From positions 36,192 through 100,191 of the forward strand of contig JAMONV010000049.1 of NCBI GenBank assembly GCA_027066365.1: a DNA stretch of 64,000 nucleotides, written 5' to 3'. The number at the start of each line of letters is the position of its first letter. Positions within the stretch are counted from its first letter, which is position 1. Source of the DNA: Flavobacteriales bacterium. Lineage in GTDB: Bacteria; Bacteroidota; Bacteroidia; Flavobacteriales; Flavobacteriaceae. This document shows, in pieces, positions 9,215 to 18,761 of this stretch. Made by a program: the position numbers and the translations under genes. The notes below the pieces were generated by a model. The model made no database searches. It worked only from the letters and a program-made list of their open reading frames with translations, and was not told where the DNA came from.

Positions 9215-11436
9215 AATTTTTCCACTTTATCCACGCCTTCTATTTGTTTCAGATTGAACATCAAATCTTTGAGTTGAACGGTATTTTCAAGTCGCACTCC
9301 GATTTTTCCGTCAAAAATTCCGTTGAAATAATTGAATTCCACATGTTCGAGAGGTATTTTTAAATCGATGGAAATGATTTTGGTGATATCGGCGACAATT
9401 CCGGGGCGATCGGGACCGGAGATTTTCAAAAAGACTTTGAATTTTTGTTTGGTTGAATCAATCCAAATGGCGGGAATAATCCGGTGGGCGTAATGTGATT
9501 GCAGGTATATGGCATTAGGGCAGGTTTTTTTGTGTACTTTTATGCCTTCATTAATTGTAACAAAACCGAAAATATCATCGCCGGGCAACGGATTGCAACA
9601 ATTAGCAAGGGTGTATTCCAGTCTTTGTTCTTCGGAACCGAATACAATCATATCGTAATTGACTTCCTCATCTCGAGCGGTATGTTGTTTGGGATTTTTT
9701 TCTTTGGGTTTTTCCTTTTTTCCCCAAGAGAGGATTTTTTTGAAGGGATTATTTTGGGCGTTGGCAAAGGATTTGAGATCGGTATTGGTGATTTGCCCCG
9801 ATCCGATTTTATAGAATAATTCCCGGCTGTTTTTTAGTTTGAAATATTTTTGTAATTGGTTGATAGTCTGTTCGTTGAGTTTTAGTTTTAGGGTGCGTAA
9901 TTTTCTTGTTAAAATTTCTTTACCCAGGTCGGTTATGTTGTTTTCCTGTTGCCTGAGGAAAGTTCTGATTTTGGATCTTGCGCGTCCGGTAATGGCGATA
10001 TTAAGCCATGAGTGGCGTGGATGTTGTTGGGCGGAAGTTAAAATTTTCACTACGTCGCCGCTATTGAGCACATAGTTGAGCGGAACGATTCTACCGTTTA
10101 CTTCGGCGGCACGGGTATGCATTCCCACTTCGGTGTGGATATGAAAAGCGAAATCCAGCACAGTGGCCCCTTTGGGAAGGGAAATGACGTCGCCTTTGGG
10201 TGTGAACACGTGAATTTCTTCACTATAGAGGTCAAGCCGTATGTCGTCAATAAAGTCCAGTGCGTTTGATTGGGGATTGCTGAGGATATCCTGCAATTGA
10301 TTAATCCATTTTTCGATGCCCAATTCTTTGGTTTCGTCTTTGCCTTGTTTGTATTTGTAATGTGCGGCATATCCTTTTTCGGCGATTTCGTTCATTCTTT
10401 CGGAACGGATTTGCACTTCCACCCATTTGTTTTCGGGGCCCAGAACGGTGACATGCAGGGCTTGATAACCGGTGGAACGCGGGTTGCGTATCCAATCCCG
10501 GATGCGTTGATTGTTATAATTAAAATAATCGGTGATGACGGAAAAAATACCCCATGCGATTTCTTTTTCCATTTCGGGCGGCGCTTCATAGATAACCCGG
10601 ATAGCGAAAATGTCATAAATTTCGTCAAATTCCACGTTTTTTCGCTTCATTTTCCGGTAAATCGAGTAAATTGATTTGGGACGTCCGAAAATTTCAAATT
10701 TGTATCCGTGTTCGATTAAACCTTTTTTGACGATGTTTGTAAATTTTTTGATGTAGGCTTCGCGTTCGGCGCGAGTTTCCGCCAATTTTTTTTTGATATC
10801 GAAATATGCTTCGGGATCGATGTAGCGAAGTGACAGGTCTTCCAGTTCGGTTTTGATTTTATAGAGCCCCAAACGATGGGCCAGAGGAGCATAGATGTAT
10901 AAGGTTTCGGAAGCGATTTTTTCTTGTTTGTGACGGGGCATGCTATCCATGGTGCGCATGTTATGGAGGCGGTCGGCGATTTTAATAAGTACCACCCGGA
11001 CATCTGCGCTGAGGGTTAATATTAATTTGCGGAAATTTTCGGCCTGCAGGGAAATATCCTGTTCTTTGGGCATACGTTTTATTTTGGTTAATCCGTTAAC
11101 GATTTCGGCGATTTTTTCACCGAATTCGCGCCGCAGAAAATCCACTGTAATATCCGTATCTTCGATGGTATCATGAAGCAATGCCGCTGCTATGGAAGTG
11201 GCACCCAAGCCGATTTCTTCCGCCACGATTTCGGCTACGGCCAACGGATGAAAAATATATGCTTCGCCGGATTTACGGCGTTGAGGCGCATGTGCTTCGC
11301 GAGCCACTTCGAAGGCTTTTCGGATGAGTTTGATATCATCTTCACTCGGCTTTTGATAACCGTTTTGAATGATTTTTTTTAAGTAGGCGTCGGTTTGCTT
11401 GATTTCCTTTTCCGTATAATATGATTGTTTTTGCAT
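9211..11436 (-). CDS. Bifunctional (p)ppGpp synthetase/hydrolase (RelA/SpoT family)
   Basis: Makes and degrades the alarmone (p)ppGpp. The 741 residues carry, in order: an HD hydrolase domain with the intact HDTIED motif (about residue 88), the synthetase domain with FGRPKSIYSIYRKMKRKN and STGYQALHVTV, a TGS domain (HVFTPKGDVISLPKGATVLD, about 400-460) and a C-terminal ACT domain (DRPGIVADITKIISIDLKIP). Both active sites look intact, so it should be bifunctional (Rel type). The ATG at 11436 is chosen over a TTG directly before it. Confidence 0.95.
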   Translation of the reverse strand: MQKQSYYTEKEIKQTDAYLKKIIQNGYQKPSEDDIKLIRKAFEVAREAHAPQRRKSGEAYIFHPLAVAEIVAEEIGLGATSIAAALLHDTIEDTDITVDFLRREFGEKIAEIVNGLTKIKRMPKEQDISLQAENFRKLILTLSADVRVVLIKIADRLHNMRTMDSMPRHKQEKIASETLYIYAPLAHRLGLYKIKTELEDLSLRYIDPEAYFDIKKKLAETRAEREAYIKKFTNIVKKGLIEHGYKFEIFGRPKSIYSIYRKMKRKNVEFDEIYDIFAIRVIYEAPPEMEKEIAWGIFSVITDYFNYNNQRIRDWIRNPRSTGYQALHVTVLGPENKWVEVQIRSERMNEIAEKGYAAHYKYKQGKDETKELGIEKWINQLQDILSNPQSNALDFIDDIRLDLYSEEIHVFTPKGDVISLPKGATVLDFAFHIHTEVGMHTRAAEVNGRIVPLNYVLNSGDVVKILTSAQQHPRHSWLNIAITGRARSKIRTFLRQQENNITDLGKEILTRKLRTLKLKLNEQTINQLQKYFKLKNSRELFYKIGSGQITNTDLKSFANAQNNPFKKILSWGKKEKPKEKNPKQHTARDEEVNYDMIVFGSEEQRLEYTLANCCNPLPGDDIFGFVTINEGIKVHKKTCPNAIYLQSHYAHRIIPAIWIDSTKQKFKVFLKISGPDRPGIVADITKIISIDLKIPLEHVEFNYFNGIFDGKIGVRLENTVQLKDLMFNLKQIEGVDKVEKL

Positions 11437-11471
11437 CAAAGATGATTTTTGCTCAGGGACAAACTTTGATT

Positions 11472-11491
11472 TTTTTGTAAATTTACAAAAA
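11472..11491. repeat. 20 bp perfect palindrome upstream of rel
   Basis: TTTTTGTAAATTTACAAAAA reads the same on both strands. It lies 36 bp upstream of the rel ATG in the divergent rel/peroxiredoxin gap. It could be an operator or an AT-rich promoter element. Confidence 0.6.
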
Positions 11492-11551
11492 GCAATTCAA
11501 TGTGGCATAACGAAACTTAATGGAGCAATAAAAAAAAGCAATGCCGCAAGC

Positions 11552-11583
11552 TTGTTATATCGCTTAAGTGTAAGCTATCTTTG
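11552..11583 (+). promoter_or_regulatory. Predicted peroxiredoxin promoter
   Basis: TTG (11552-11554), a 21 bp spacer and TATCTTTG (11576-11583), 43 bp before the ATG. Confidence 0.6.
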
Positions 11584-11626
11584 CTAACGAAAATATTTTA
11601 ATAACCAAATAAAAATTTTATCTATT

Positions 11627-12280
11627 ATGGAAAATGTAAATAAAATGCCACTTTTGGGGGATAAGTTTCCCGAAATCGAAGTGATGACCACGCATGGAAA
11701 GATCAAATTGCCCGACTTTTACAAGGGAAAATGGTTTGTTCTGTTTAGCCATCCGGCCGATTTTACGCCGGTTTGCACGACGGAATTTGTCGCGTTTGCC
11801 AAGCGTGCCGACGAGTTTTACAAATTGGGTATCGATTTGATCGGTTTGTCGGTGGATCAAGTGTTTTCTCATATCAAATGGGTGGAATGGATTGAAGAAA
11901 AAATCGGTCAAAAAATTCCGTTCCCCATTATTGCCGACAGCGCCGAAGGTTTATCCAAAGCTTTGGGAATGATTCATCCCGGAAAGTCGCAAAGCAACAC
12001 CGTGAGAGCCGTATTTGTGGTGGATCCCGAAGGAAAAATCCGTTTGGTGATTTATTATCCGCAAGAAATCGGTCGTAGTGTGGATGAAATCTTACGTGCC
12101 GTGAAAGCCTTGCAGACATCCGACAATTACGGTGTGGCTACGCCCGAAAATTGGCCCAATAATGATTTGATAGGCAGTAATGTTATAATTCCGCCGGCAA
12201 CGGATATGAAAACCGCATATGAACGGAAAGGACAAGAAAATTGCTTCGATTGGTGGTTCTGCCATAAACCGTTGAATTAA
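11627..12280 (+). CDS. Peroxiredoxin, Prx6/archaeal-type
   Basis: Reduces hydrogen peroxide and organic peroxides in the cytoplasm. The 217 residues have the peroxidatic Cys at residue 50 in [12 protein letters not shown], followed by the Prx6-type long C-terminal arm. Two further Cys lie at about 206 and 212 in [11 protein letters not shown], the arrangement known from the archaeal thioredoxin peroxidases (Cys50/207/213), so a Cys in the arm could act as resolving residue. A strong terminator follows. trxB is 50 kb away in the same window, a possible source of reductant. Confidence 0.93.
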   Translation: MENVNKMPLLGDKFPEIEVMTTHGKIKLPDFYKGKWFVLFSHPADFTPVCTTEFVAFAKRADEFYKLGIDLIGLSVDQVFSHIKWVEWIEEKIGQKIPFPIIADSAEGLSKALGMIHPGKSQSNTVRAVFVVDPEGKIRLVIYYPQEIGRSVDEILRAVKALQTSDNYGVATPENWPNNDLIGSNVIIPPATDMKTAYERKGQENCFDWWFCHKPLN

Positions 12281-12307
12281 TCGCAGGCGATTTCATAGGG
12301 TTAAAAA

Positions 12308-12348
12308 GAAGGCACGAATCGAAATGGGGTTCGTGCCTTCATTTTTTT
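12308..12348. terminator. Bidirectional rho-independent terminator
   Basis: An 11 bp perfect stem, GAAGGCACGAA (12308-12318) with TTCGTGCCTTC (12330-12340), is followed by T7 on the plus strand and by a shorter T-run on the minus strand. It separates the convergent peroxiredoxin and HdeD-like genes. Confidence 0.9.
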
Positions 12349-12366
12349 ATACGAATTTAATTGAGT

Positions 12367-12939
12367 CTATTGTTCTATCAGAAGCTCTTCCATTATAATT
12401 TTACCGGCACCGCGGCTCAATTGGAACAACATCAGTGAATCCGACAAGAGGCTGATACCGACATATAAACCGAGTAACCAAGATCCGGCTAAAGGATTAG
12501 GGGCGTAATACAGAAAAATTATACCTAAAATAGCACTGATAATGCCGTTAAAGACAGCCCACAATTTGTTTACCGCAGGTTTTAGGCTGAATGCAAGCCA
12601 AAAATTCAATACGGCATCGGTGAATAGATACGCCGCCAATATAACGGCTAAGGCAATTACACCGCTAGCGGGATTAAAAATCATGATGAAACCCGTAGCA
12701 ATCAATAAAATGGTTTTAAACCAGCCCGGGATACTTTTTTTGTTTACTTTGAAGGTATAGTAAGCCGTAAATATCCCCGAGAATACCAAAATCCAGCCGG
12801 TAAATACGGCTATCGTTAAACCCGCAAAAGCGGGGAAAAGAATTCCTGCCAGTCCTAAAAGCAGAAAGGCTATGGATAATCTTTTGGTATGTATTATATA
12901 GCCTTCATAATGCGTTTTAATTTTCGGATAATTAATCAT
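12367..12939 (-). CDS. HdeD-family (DUF308) membrane protein
   Basis: A 190-residue protein that is almost all membrane: about six hydrophobic helices in pairs after a short hydrophilic N-terminus, with the short loops and glycine-rich helices of the HdeD/DUF308 family (FAGLTIAVFTGWILVFSGIF). In enterobacteria HdeD is linked to acid resistance, but the molecular role is unknown and I do not transfer it. It stands alone, opposite to recQ and convergent with the peroxiredoxin gene. Confidence 0.75.
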   Translation of the reverse strand: MINYPKIKTHYEGYIIHTKRLSIAFLLLGLAGILFPAFAGLTIAVFTGWILVFSGIFTAYYTFKVNKKSIPGWFKTILLIATGFIMIFNPASGVIALAVILAAYLFTDAVLNFWLAFSLKPAVNKLWAVFNGIISAILGIIFLYYAPNPLAGSWLLGLYVGISLLSDSLMLFQLSRGAGKIIMEELLIEQ

Positions 12940-13069
12940 AACGGTTCAATTTTTTAATTCTTTGTATAGCATGGCAATTTTAATGCCTTTATCAATGAAA
13001 TATGACATATTTTCATGACTTTTGATTGGAATTAACATTCGGGCTGTCAATATGAAATAATGGCGAGGG

Positions 13070-13097
13070 TTTGTCATAAAAAAAAATCTTATCTTTG
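13070..13097 (+). promoter_or_regulatory. Predicted recQ promoter
   Basis: TTTG (13070-13073), a short 16 bp spacer and a perfect TATCTTTG (13090-13097), about 70 bp before the recQ ATG. Upstream, at about 12995-13018, there is an imperfect AT-rich palindrome of unknown meaning. Confidence 0.55.
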
Positions 13098-13165
13098 AAA
13101 AGAAATTTGGCGTGCCAATAAAAATTTTATAATTTCGAAATAAAAAACTCGGATTAATTGGCTTT

Positions 13166-15361
13166 ATGGAATACACAGAACAGGAATTGAAAGCCGCACT
13201 TAAGAAGTATTTCGGTTTTAACAGTTTTCGCGGTTTGCAAGAGCAGGTGATACGGAGCATTTTATCCGGTCATCATACGATGGCCATTATGCCCACGGGA
13301 GGCGGAAAATCATTGACATATCAATTGCCTGCATTGATGCAAGACGGATTGGCTATAGTGGTTTCGCCGCTGATTGCGCTTATGAAGAATCAAGTGGATG
13401 TGATGCGAGGTATTTCGGAATACAAAGGCATTGCACACGTGCTCAATTCGATGTTGAACAAGGGGGAAGTGCGAGAAGTGCGAAGCGACGTTTTATCCGG
13501 CCGCACCAAGTTGCTATACATGGCGCCGGAATCGCTCAATAAAGAAGAAAATATCGAGCTGCTTAGGCAAGCGAAAGTTTCGTTTATTGCCGTGGACGAA
13601 GCGCATTGTATTTCGGAATGGGGGCATGATTTCAGACCCGAATACCGGAATTTGCGTCAAATTATCAATAAAATCAATCCCGAAATGCCCGTGATGGCAC
13701 TTACGGCTACGGCAACCCCCAAAACACAGGACGACATTTTGAAAAATCTTGATATTCAAAACGCCAATGTATTTAAAGATTCTTTCAACCGTCCTAATTT
13801 GTTCTATGAAGTCAGGCCCAAAACCAAAGATATCGACAAGGAAATTATAAAATTTATTCACAAACATCCCGGTCAATCGGGGATTATTTATGCGTTGAGC
13901 CGAAAGACAGTGGAAGAGTTGGCACAATTGTTACAACTAAACGATATCAAAGCCGTTCCGTATCATGCGGGTTTGAATGCCAAAACACGTGCGGCCAATC
14001 AGGATAAGTTTTTGCGAGAAGAAGCGGATGTTGTGGTGGCCACCATTGCATTCGGGATGGGCATTGACAAGCCCGATGTTCGCTACGTGATTCATTACGA
14101 TATTCCGAAGAGCTTGGAAAGTTATTATCAGGAAACGGGACGTGCGGGGCGTGATGGTGAATTTGCTCATTGTTTGGCTTTTTATTCCTACAAGGATATA
14201 GAAAAATTGGAAAAATTCCTTTTTTCCGAAAAATCCAGTTTGGAACGTGAAATCGGGTTGGCATTGCTCAACGAAGTGGTGGCCTATGCCGAAACTTCCA
14301 TATCGAGGCGGCAATTTTTGTTGGACTATTTCGGAGAACCTTTTGATCCGTCCAAGGATCCCGGCGGTGATATGGACGATAATATGCGCAATCCCAAGCC
14401 GAAAATCGAAGCGAAAGAGGATGCGGTGAAAGTATTGCGTTTGCTCATCAATGTGAAGGGGAATTATAAAATCAATGATGTGGTTAAAATTTTTACCGGC
14501 ACCGAAAATGCCATGATTAAAACGCATCGAGTGCATTTGGTCGAATATTTCGGTACCGGAAAAGAAAAAGAGCCTGGATATTGGCATGCTTTGGTGCGCC
14601 ACATGTTGATTCATAAGTTGTTATCTAAACAAATAGAGAATTTCGGCGTTTTACAAGTGACTGAAAAGGGCAGGGAATTTGCTCAAAATCCTACGGATTT
14701 TTATATCACGGAAAATCATAAGTATAACGAGAACGTGAAAGTTACGCCACCGGTGCAAGCTGGTTCGGCTGCGGATCAAACGCTTTTGCGAATGCTTAAG
14801 CAGTTGCGTCGCGATATCGCTCAAAAAAAACAAATCCCTACTTATGTTATTTTTCAGGATGCGTCATTGGAATTCATGGCGATTAAATACCCCGTGAGTA
14901 TTCAGGAATTAACGCAAATTTACGGCGTGGGCGAAGGTAAAGCGCGCAAATTCGGTGGGCCTTTTGTGGATTTGATCAAAAAATATGTGGAAGAGAACGA
15001 TATTATTCGTCCCGACGATATTGTGGTTAAATCGTCGCCGAGTCGATCGGCCACCAAAGTTTTTATCATTCAATCCATCGACCGCAAAGTTCCTTTGGAA
15101 GATATTATGCATGCCAAGCGAATGACCATGGAAGAATTGCTTAAGGAGATGGAACAATTGGTGTATATGGGAACACGATTGAATATCGATTATATCATAA
15201 ATGATTTGTTTGACGAAGAACAGATTGAAGAATTAACCGATTATTTTATGGAAGCCGAACGGGATAAAATAAGCGATGCCTTGGAGGAATTCGGCGATGA
15301 ATATGACGAGGAAGAATTGCGCTTATTCCGGATTAAATTTATTAGCGATATGGGAAATTAA
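13166..15361 (+). CDS. recQ: ATP-dependent DNA helicase RecQ
   Basis: 3'-to-5' DNA helicase of recombination and replication repair. The 731 residues contain motif I MPTGGGKSLTYQLPAL near residue 45, the DEAH box in VDEAHCISEWGHDFRPEYR, motif VI QETGRAGRDG, the RQC region and a C-terminal HRDC domain (about 530-610), followed by an acidic tail. The zinc site that follows the helicase core in E. coli RecQ (four Cys) is absent: the matching region reads ETSISRRQFLLDYFGEPFD and GGDMDDN, with no Cys at all. The protein is otherwise intact. Confidence 0.95.
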   Translation: MEYTEQELKAALKKYFGFNSFRGLQEQVIRSILSGHHTMAIMPTGGGKSLTYQLPALMQDGLAIVVSPLIALMKNQVDVMRGISEYKGIAHVLNSMLNKGEVREVRSDVLSGRTKLLYMAPESLNKEENIELLRQAKVSFIAVDEAHCISEWGHDFRPEYRNLRQIINKINPEMPVMALTATATPKTQDDILKNLDIQNANVFKDSFNRPNLFYEVRPKTKDIDKEIIKFIHKHPGQSGIIYALSRKTVEELAQLLQLNDIKAVPYHAGLNAKTRAANQDKFLREEADVVVATIAFGMGIDKPDVRYVIHYDIPKSLESYYQETGRAGRDGEFAHCLAFYSYKDIEKLEKFLFSEKSSLEREIGLALLNEVVAYAETSISRRQFLLDYFGEPFDPSKDPGGDMDDNMRNPKPKIEAKEDAVKVLRLLINVKGNYKINDVVKIFTGTENAMIKTHRVHLVEYFGTGKEKEPGYWHALVRHMLIHKLLSKQIENFGVLQVTEKGREFAQNPTDFYITENHKYNENVKVTPPVQAGSAADQTLLRMLKQLRRDIAQKKQIPTYVIFQDASLEFMAIKYPVSIQELTQIYGVGEGKARKFGGPFVDLIKKYVEENDIIRPDDIVVKSSPSRSATKVFIIQSIDRKVPLEDIMHAKRMTMEELLKEMEQLVYMGTRLNIDYIINDLFDEEQIEELTDYFMEAERDKISDALEEFGDEYDEEELRLFRIKFISDMGN

Positions 15362-15382
15362 ATAATTGTTTGCAGGAATAAA

Positions 15383-16330
15383 TCAGAATAAACCTAAGAA
15401 TTTTTTCTTTCTTCGTTTTCTTTTGTTCTTTTCCTTTTGTTCTTTGCGCTTGTTACGCATAAGTTTTTTGCGCATTTTTTCATTGCGTTTGCGGGCTTTT
15501 TCTCTTGCTTTTTGTTGTTTTTTTCTTCGTTTTTTGACCTTTGGCGAATCCACTTCACCGGGACAATTGGCACCGTCGCCAACAAATTTTTTCCTGAAGT
15601 ACCAAGTGAATTGCAAAGCGATATAATCGGCCGGTTGAAAAATTTTTCCTTGTTCGTTGTTTGATGTGCCCGAAAAATCCGCCATATAAAAACCTTCATA
15701 ATAACCCGAAAGATTTGATCGGTAGACAATGGCGGTTTCCCACAATGCCCAAGGAAAACGGTAGTACCATCCGGCTTGAATGTAAAACCCGTATCGAAAA
15801 CCGGGTTGATTGACGAAGACGGTATTAAAATACTTGTTGTGTTTTCTTGATTCATTAAAACCCATAGAATAGGAAAGGTCAATGCCACCCCCAAGAAATA
15901 AAACATAATTTTCGATGAGAAAACTCCGGGCCTCGGGACCTATTTGCAAATGAAAACTTAGCGGCGCATAGTGTGTGCCCGTGATTTGATATAAATCTTT
16001 ATTTTCATTTGTGGCTTGAGCGGGAATATGCAAACGGTAGGAATAAACGGGCGTTCGTTCTGTCAGCAGGCGAAATTTCATGCCCCAACGGTTGTTCCAA
16101 TTCCAGTTTAAGCTTAAACCCGCCGAAAACCCCCACATGAGATAAGTGCGACGCATCATATCGAATGTCCGGGGTTGATTTTCATATCCGAAGGGATAAA
16201 AATTTCCGCTTAGTGTTATTCCCCAAGGACGGTAAATCCGTGAGAAATTCCAATCTTTTCCCTTAGTGAAATATTGTGCCTGAAGGGATAGACCGATCGC
16301 TATAAGAAAAAGGAAAAAATATCGTCGCAT
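15383..16330 (-). CDS. Outer-membrane-like beta protein with basic tail
   Basis: I do not recognise a named family. The 315-residue protein starts with a signal peptide (hydrophobic core about 4-16, cleavage likely after LQA). Residues 20-250 show the alternating aromatic/polar pattern of a small outer-membrane beta-barrel, with many Trp and Tyr. From about residue 265 the sequence changes to a run in which about two thirds of 47 residues are Lys or Arg, ending in FLGLF. That tail is unusual for an outer-membrane protein. It sits convergent to recQ and downstream of the PiT transporter gene. Confidence 0.7.
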   Translation of the reverse strand: MRRYFFLFLIAIGLSLQAQYFTKGKDWNFSRIYRPWGITLSGNFYPFGYENQPRTFDMMRRTYLMWGFSAGLSLNWNWNNRWGMKFRLLTERTPVYSYRLHIPAQATNENKDLYQITGTHYAPLSFHLQIGPEARSFLIENYVLFLGGGIDLSYSMGFNESRKHNKYFNTVFVNQPGFRYGFYIQAGWYYRFPWALWETAIVYRSNLSGYYEGFYMADFSGTSNNEQGKIFQPADYIALQFTWYFRKKFVGDGANCPGEVDSPKVKKRRKKQQKAREKARKRNEKMRKKLMRNKRKEQKEKNKRKRRKKKFLGLF

Positions 16331-16375
16331 GCCGGAAATTTTAATACGTGTAGCGGCAAAAATACGTTTTTTCGT

Positions 16376-18697
16376 TCACACTTCCCGATTCCCCGATTCC
16401 ATGGATTTTTTTATGGGTTTATTCAATTTGGCCGAAATTTTCAAAATACGGCGGAAACTATCGATTAAATCGCGGGATTCGTTGAGGATGCTCATATAGA
16501 ATCCGGAATTTTTGACATCCACTTTGTGTTTCCGGACACGTTCGATTTGCCGGTTGAGTGCTTCGTCAACCATTTTGTCCATTTCGGCGGAAGTTTTGTG
16601 GGCCAATTTCAAAGATTGAAAGTCGCGATTGAGATAGGCGTCTTGAACCATCTTCAAATAATCGGAGAAAATGTTTGCAATGGCTTCCAAATCACGGATT
16701 TGATCGTCCAATAGCGGACGGTGATTATTGATGACATAATCTTTTGAGGCTTTGGAAATAAAATGAATGGATTGAATAATATCCTGAACGCGATTGAGCA
16801 ATTTGATATAATTATTTCCTATTTTGGCTTGGCTGTCTTCCAAATGTTGAAGTAAATAATACAGTTGATCACGCAGTTTGTTGGCTTGTTTAAAAAATTT
16901 GGTGATGTCTTTATTGACTTGTGTAAGTTTTTGTTCGTCGTATGCTTTCAAGCCTTCCACAATTTGCACGTAATCGTCTTGTAATTCGGCCAATAATTTG
17001 CTCAGGCGGTCGAAGGTATGTTCCAATACGTTTTTGACATCATCATTGAGTGCTTGTAGAATATTAAGTACTTCGGTTTGGCTTTCGGCTTCTTCTTCCT
17101 TGAATTTGAGATGGTTACGATAAATCAGGTATAAATCGATTAGGAAAACGGGGATGGCGATCCATATGCCCCAAGAAAACATCATGGATGCCAAAAGAGC
17201 CGATATGGAAAAAGCGATGAGTGCGGTCATAAACCAGCCGGCAATGACGTTAATCACACCGGCGATACGATAGACGGCGCTTTCGCGACCCCATGCGCGG
17301 TCGGCAAGGGATGAACCCATAGCCACCATGAAGGTTACATAAGTGGTGGAAAGAGGCAATTTGCGAGCCGTCCCCAAGGAAATAAGAATAGCGGCGACGA
17401 TCAAATTGATAGATGCGCGCACCACATCGAAATCCGGGGCGTTTTTATTGACTTTTTTGGCGTTTAGTTGTTCATAAGGAACTTGGAAACGTTTGTCAAT
17501 CCAGCGTCGCACGTTGACGGGAATAAGCACTTCAAAAGCTTTGTTGATTTCGATGGCGGAACGCACAATTCCGCGAGAAACCAAATTGGAATCGAATTTT
17601 TCATCGGTTGCACCTTGTGCCGACAGGTTTAAGGCGGTTTCGGCTACGCGCATAGCTTTTTTGGAAAACCATAAGGTTAAAACCATAATCACTCCGGCGG
17701 CAATCAGAAAAAGGGTGGGTGTGGGCACTTTGTCGGCCAGAGCGTTCATCATGAAGGAGTCTGGCGATTGACCGCTTTGCACAAGTAATTGGTAGGCATT
17801 GAAACCGGCTATGGGAACACCTACGAAATTTACCAAATCGTTTCCGGCAAATGCCAGTGCCAAGGAAAAAGTTCCGGCTAAAATAATGAGTTTAAATACG
17901 TTATATTTCAAAAATTTATTGATGATATAGGCGATAACGGTTCCGGCAATCAAAGTGAGCGAAATGATTTGACGGCTATATTGCTTGATAAAGGGATTAA
18001 TATCGCCGTAAAAAGGAGTTCCTTTCAAGCCTTTAAGAATAATGAAATAACCGATGGAGGCAAATGCGATTCCGCCGAAAAGGGCTACCGAAATGTTTCG
18101 TTTTCGGATATCGTATTGGAATGTAAAAACCAGTCTGGCCAAATATTGAACAATGGTCGCTACGGTAAATGCTACGATAATGGAGAAGAAAATTCCGCCG
18201 ATAATTGCCAGGGCTTTGCTGCTATTAATATATTCGGCCAAGTCGCTTATGTCTTTTCCGTTGTGTTGACTGATTTTCCACAAGCTAACCGCCACAGCCG
18301 ATCCGAGTAATTCGAATACGATGGAAACCGTGGTGGAAGTAGGAAGTCCCAAGCGATTGAAGGTATCCAACATAATAATATCCGTTAACATAACTGCGGC
18401 GAAAATAATCATGATGTCGTGGAAGGTAAACATCTGCGGATGAAAAATTCCTTTTCGTGCCACTTCCATCATACCGCTAGAAAATATGGCGCCGAAAAAT
18501 ACGCCCAATGCGGCGGTGATTAAAATGGTGCGAAAGGAAAACACTTTGGATCCCAAAGCGGAATTGAGAAAATTGACGGCATCATTGCTCACGCCCACAA
18601 TCAAATCGAGCACGGCCAGAACGATTAGCATGCCCACAATAATCATATAAATATCCATAAAAATGCGGCTTGGATTTTGATGTTCAAATTTAGCCAT
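16376..18697 (-). CDS. PiT-family inorganic phosphate transporter with PhoU-like tail
   Basis: Low-affinity, cation-coupled phosphate uptake at the inner membrane. The 773-residue protein has about ten membrane helices in the first 510 residues and both PiT signature repeats, SNDAVNFLNSALGSK (about 33-47) and AGNDLVNFVGVPIAG (about 283-297). The remaining 250 residues are a soluble alpha-helical region resembling PhoU/PIT-associated domains (long heptad-like helices with HTFDRLSKLLAELQDDY). This larger transporter-plus-PhoU form is known in Bacteroidota. No pho regulon genes are next to it. Confidence 0.9.
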   Translation of the reverse strand: MAKFEHQNPSRIFMDIYMIIVGMLIVLAVLDLIVGVSNDAVNFLNSALGSKVFSFRTILITAALGVFFGAIFSSGMMEVARKGIFHPQMFTFHDIMIIFAAVMLTDIIMLDTFNRLGLPTSTTVSIVFELLGSAVAVSLWKISQHNGKDISDLAEYINSSKALAIIGGIFFSIIVAFTVATIVQYLARLVFTFQYDIRKRNISVALFGGIAFASIGYFIILKGLKGTPFYGDINPFIKQYSRQIISLTLIAGTVIAYIINKFLKYNVFKLIILAGTFSLALAFAGNDLVNFVGVPIAGFNAYQLLVQSGQSPDSFMMNALADKVPTPTLFLIAAGVIMVLTLWFSKKAMRVAETALNLSAQGATDEKFDSNLVSRGIVRSAIEINKAFEVLIPVNVRRWIDKRFQVPYEQLNAKKVNKNAPDFDVVRASINLIVAAILISLGTARKLPLSTTYVTFMVAMGSSLADRAWGRESAVYRIAGVINVIAGWFMTALIAFSISALLASMMFSWGIWIAIPVFLIDLYLIYRNHLKFKEEEAESQTEVLNILQALNDDVKNVLEHTFDRLSKLLAELQDDYVQIVEGLKAYDEQKLTQVNKDITKFFKQANKLRDQLYYLLQHLEDSQAKIGNNYIKLLNRVQDIIQSIHFISKASKDYVINNHRPLLDDQIRDLEAIANIFSDYLKMVQDAYLNRDFQSLKLAHKTSAEMDKMVDEALNRQIERVRKHKVDVKNSGFYMSILNESRDLIDSFRRILKISAKLNKPIKKSMESGNREV

Positions 18698-18748
18698 AAT
18701 TTTGTTGATACGGGATTGGAAAGTTTAATTTAAATTTAATTTTTAGCT

Positions 18749-18756
18749 TAACTTTG
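18749..18756 (+). promoter_or_regulatory. Predicted -7 box of the helicase gene
   Basis: TAACTTTG ends 5 bp before the ATG at 18762, so the transcript is predicted to be leaderless or nearly so. No convincing -33 box was seen. Confidence 0.45.
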
Positions 18757-18761
18757 TTTTC

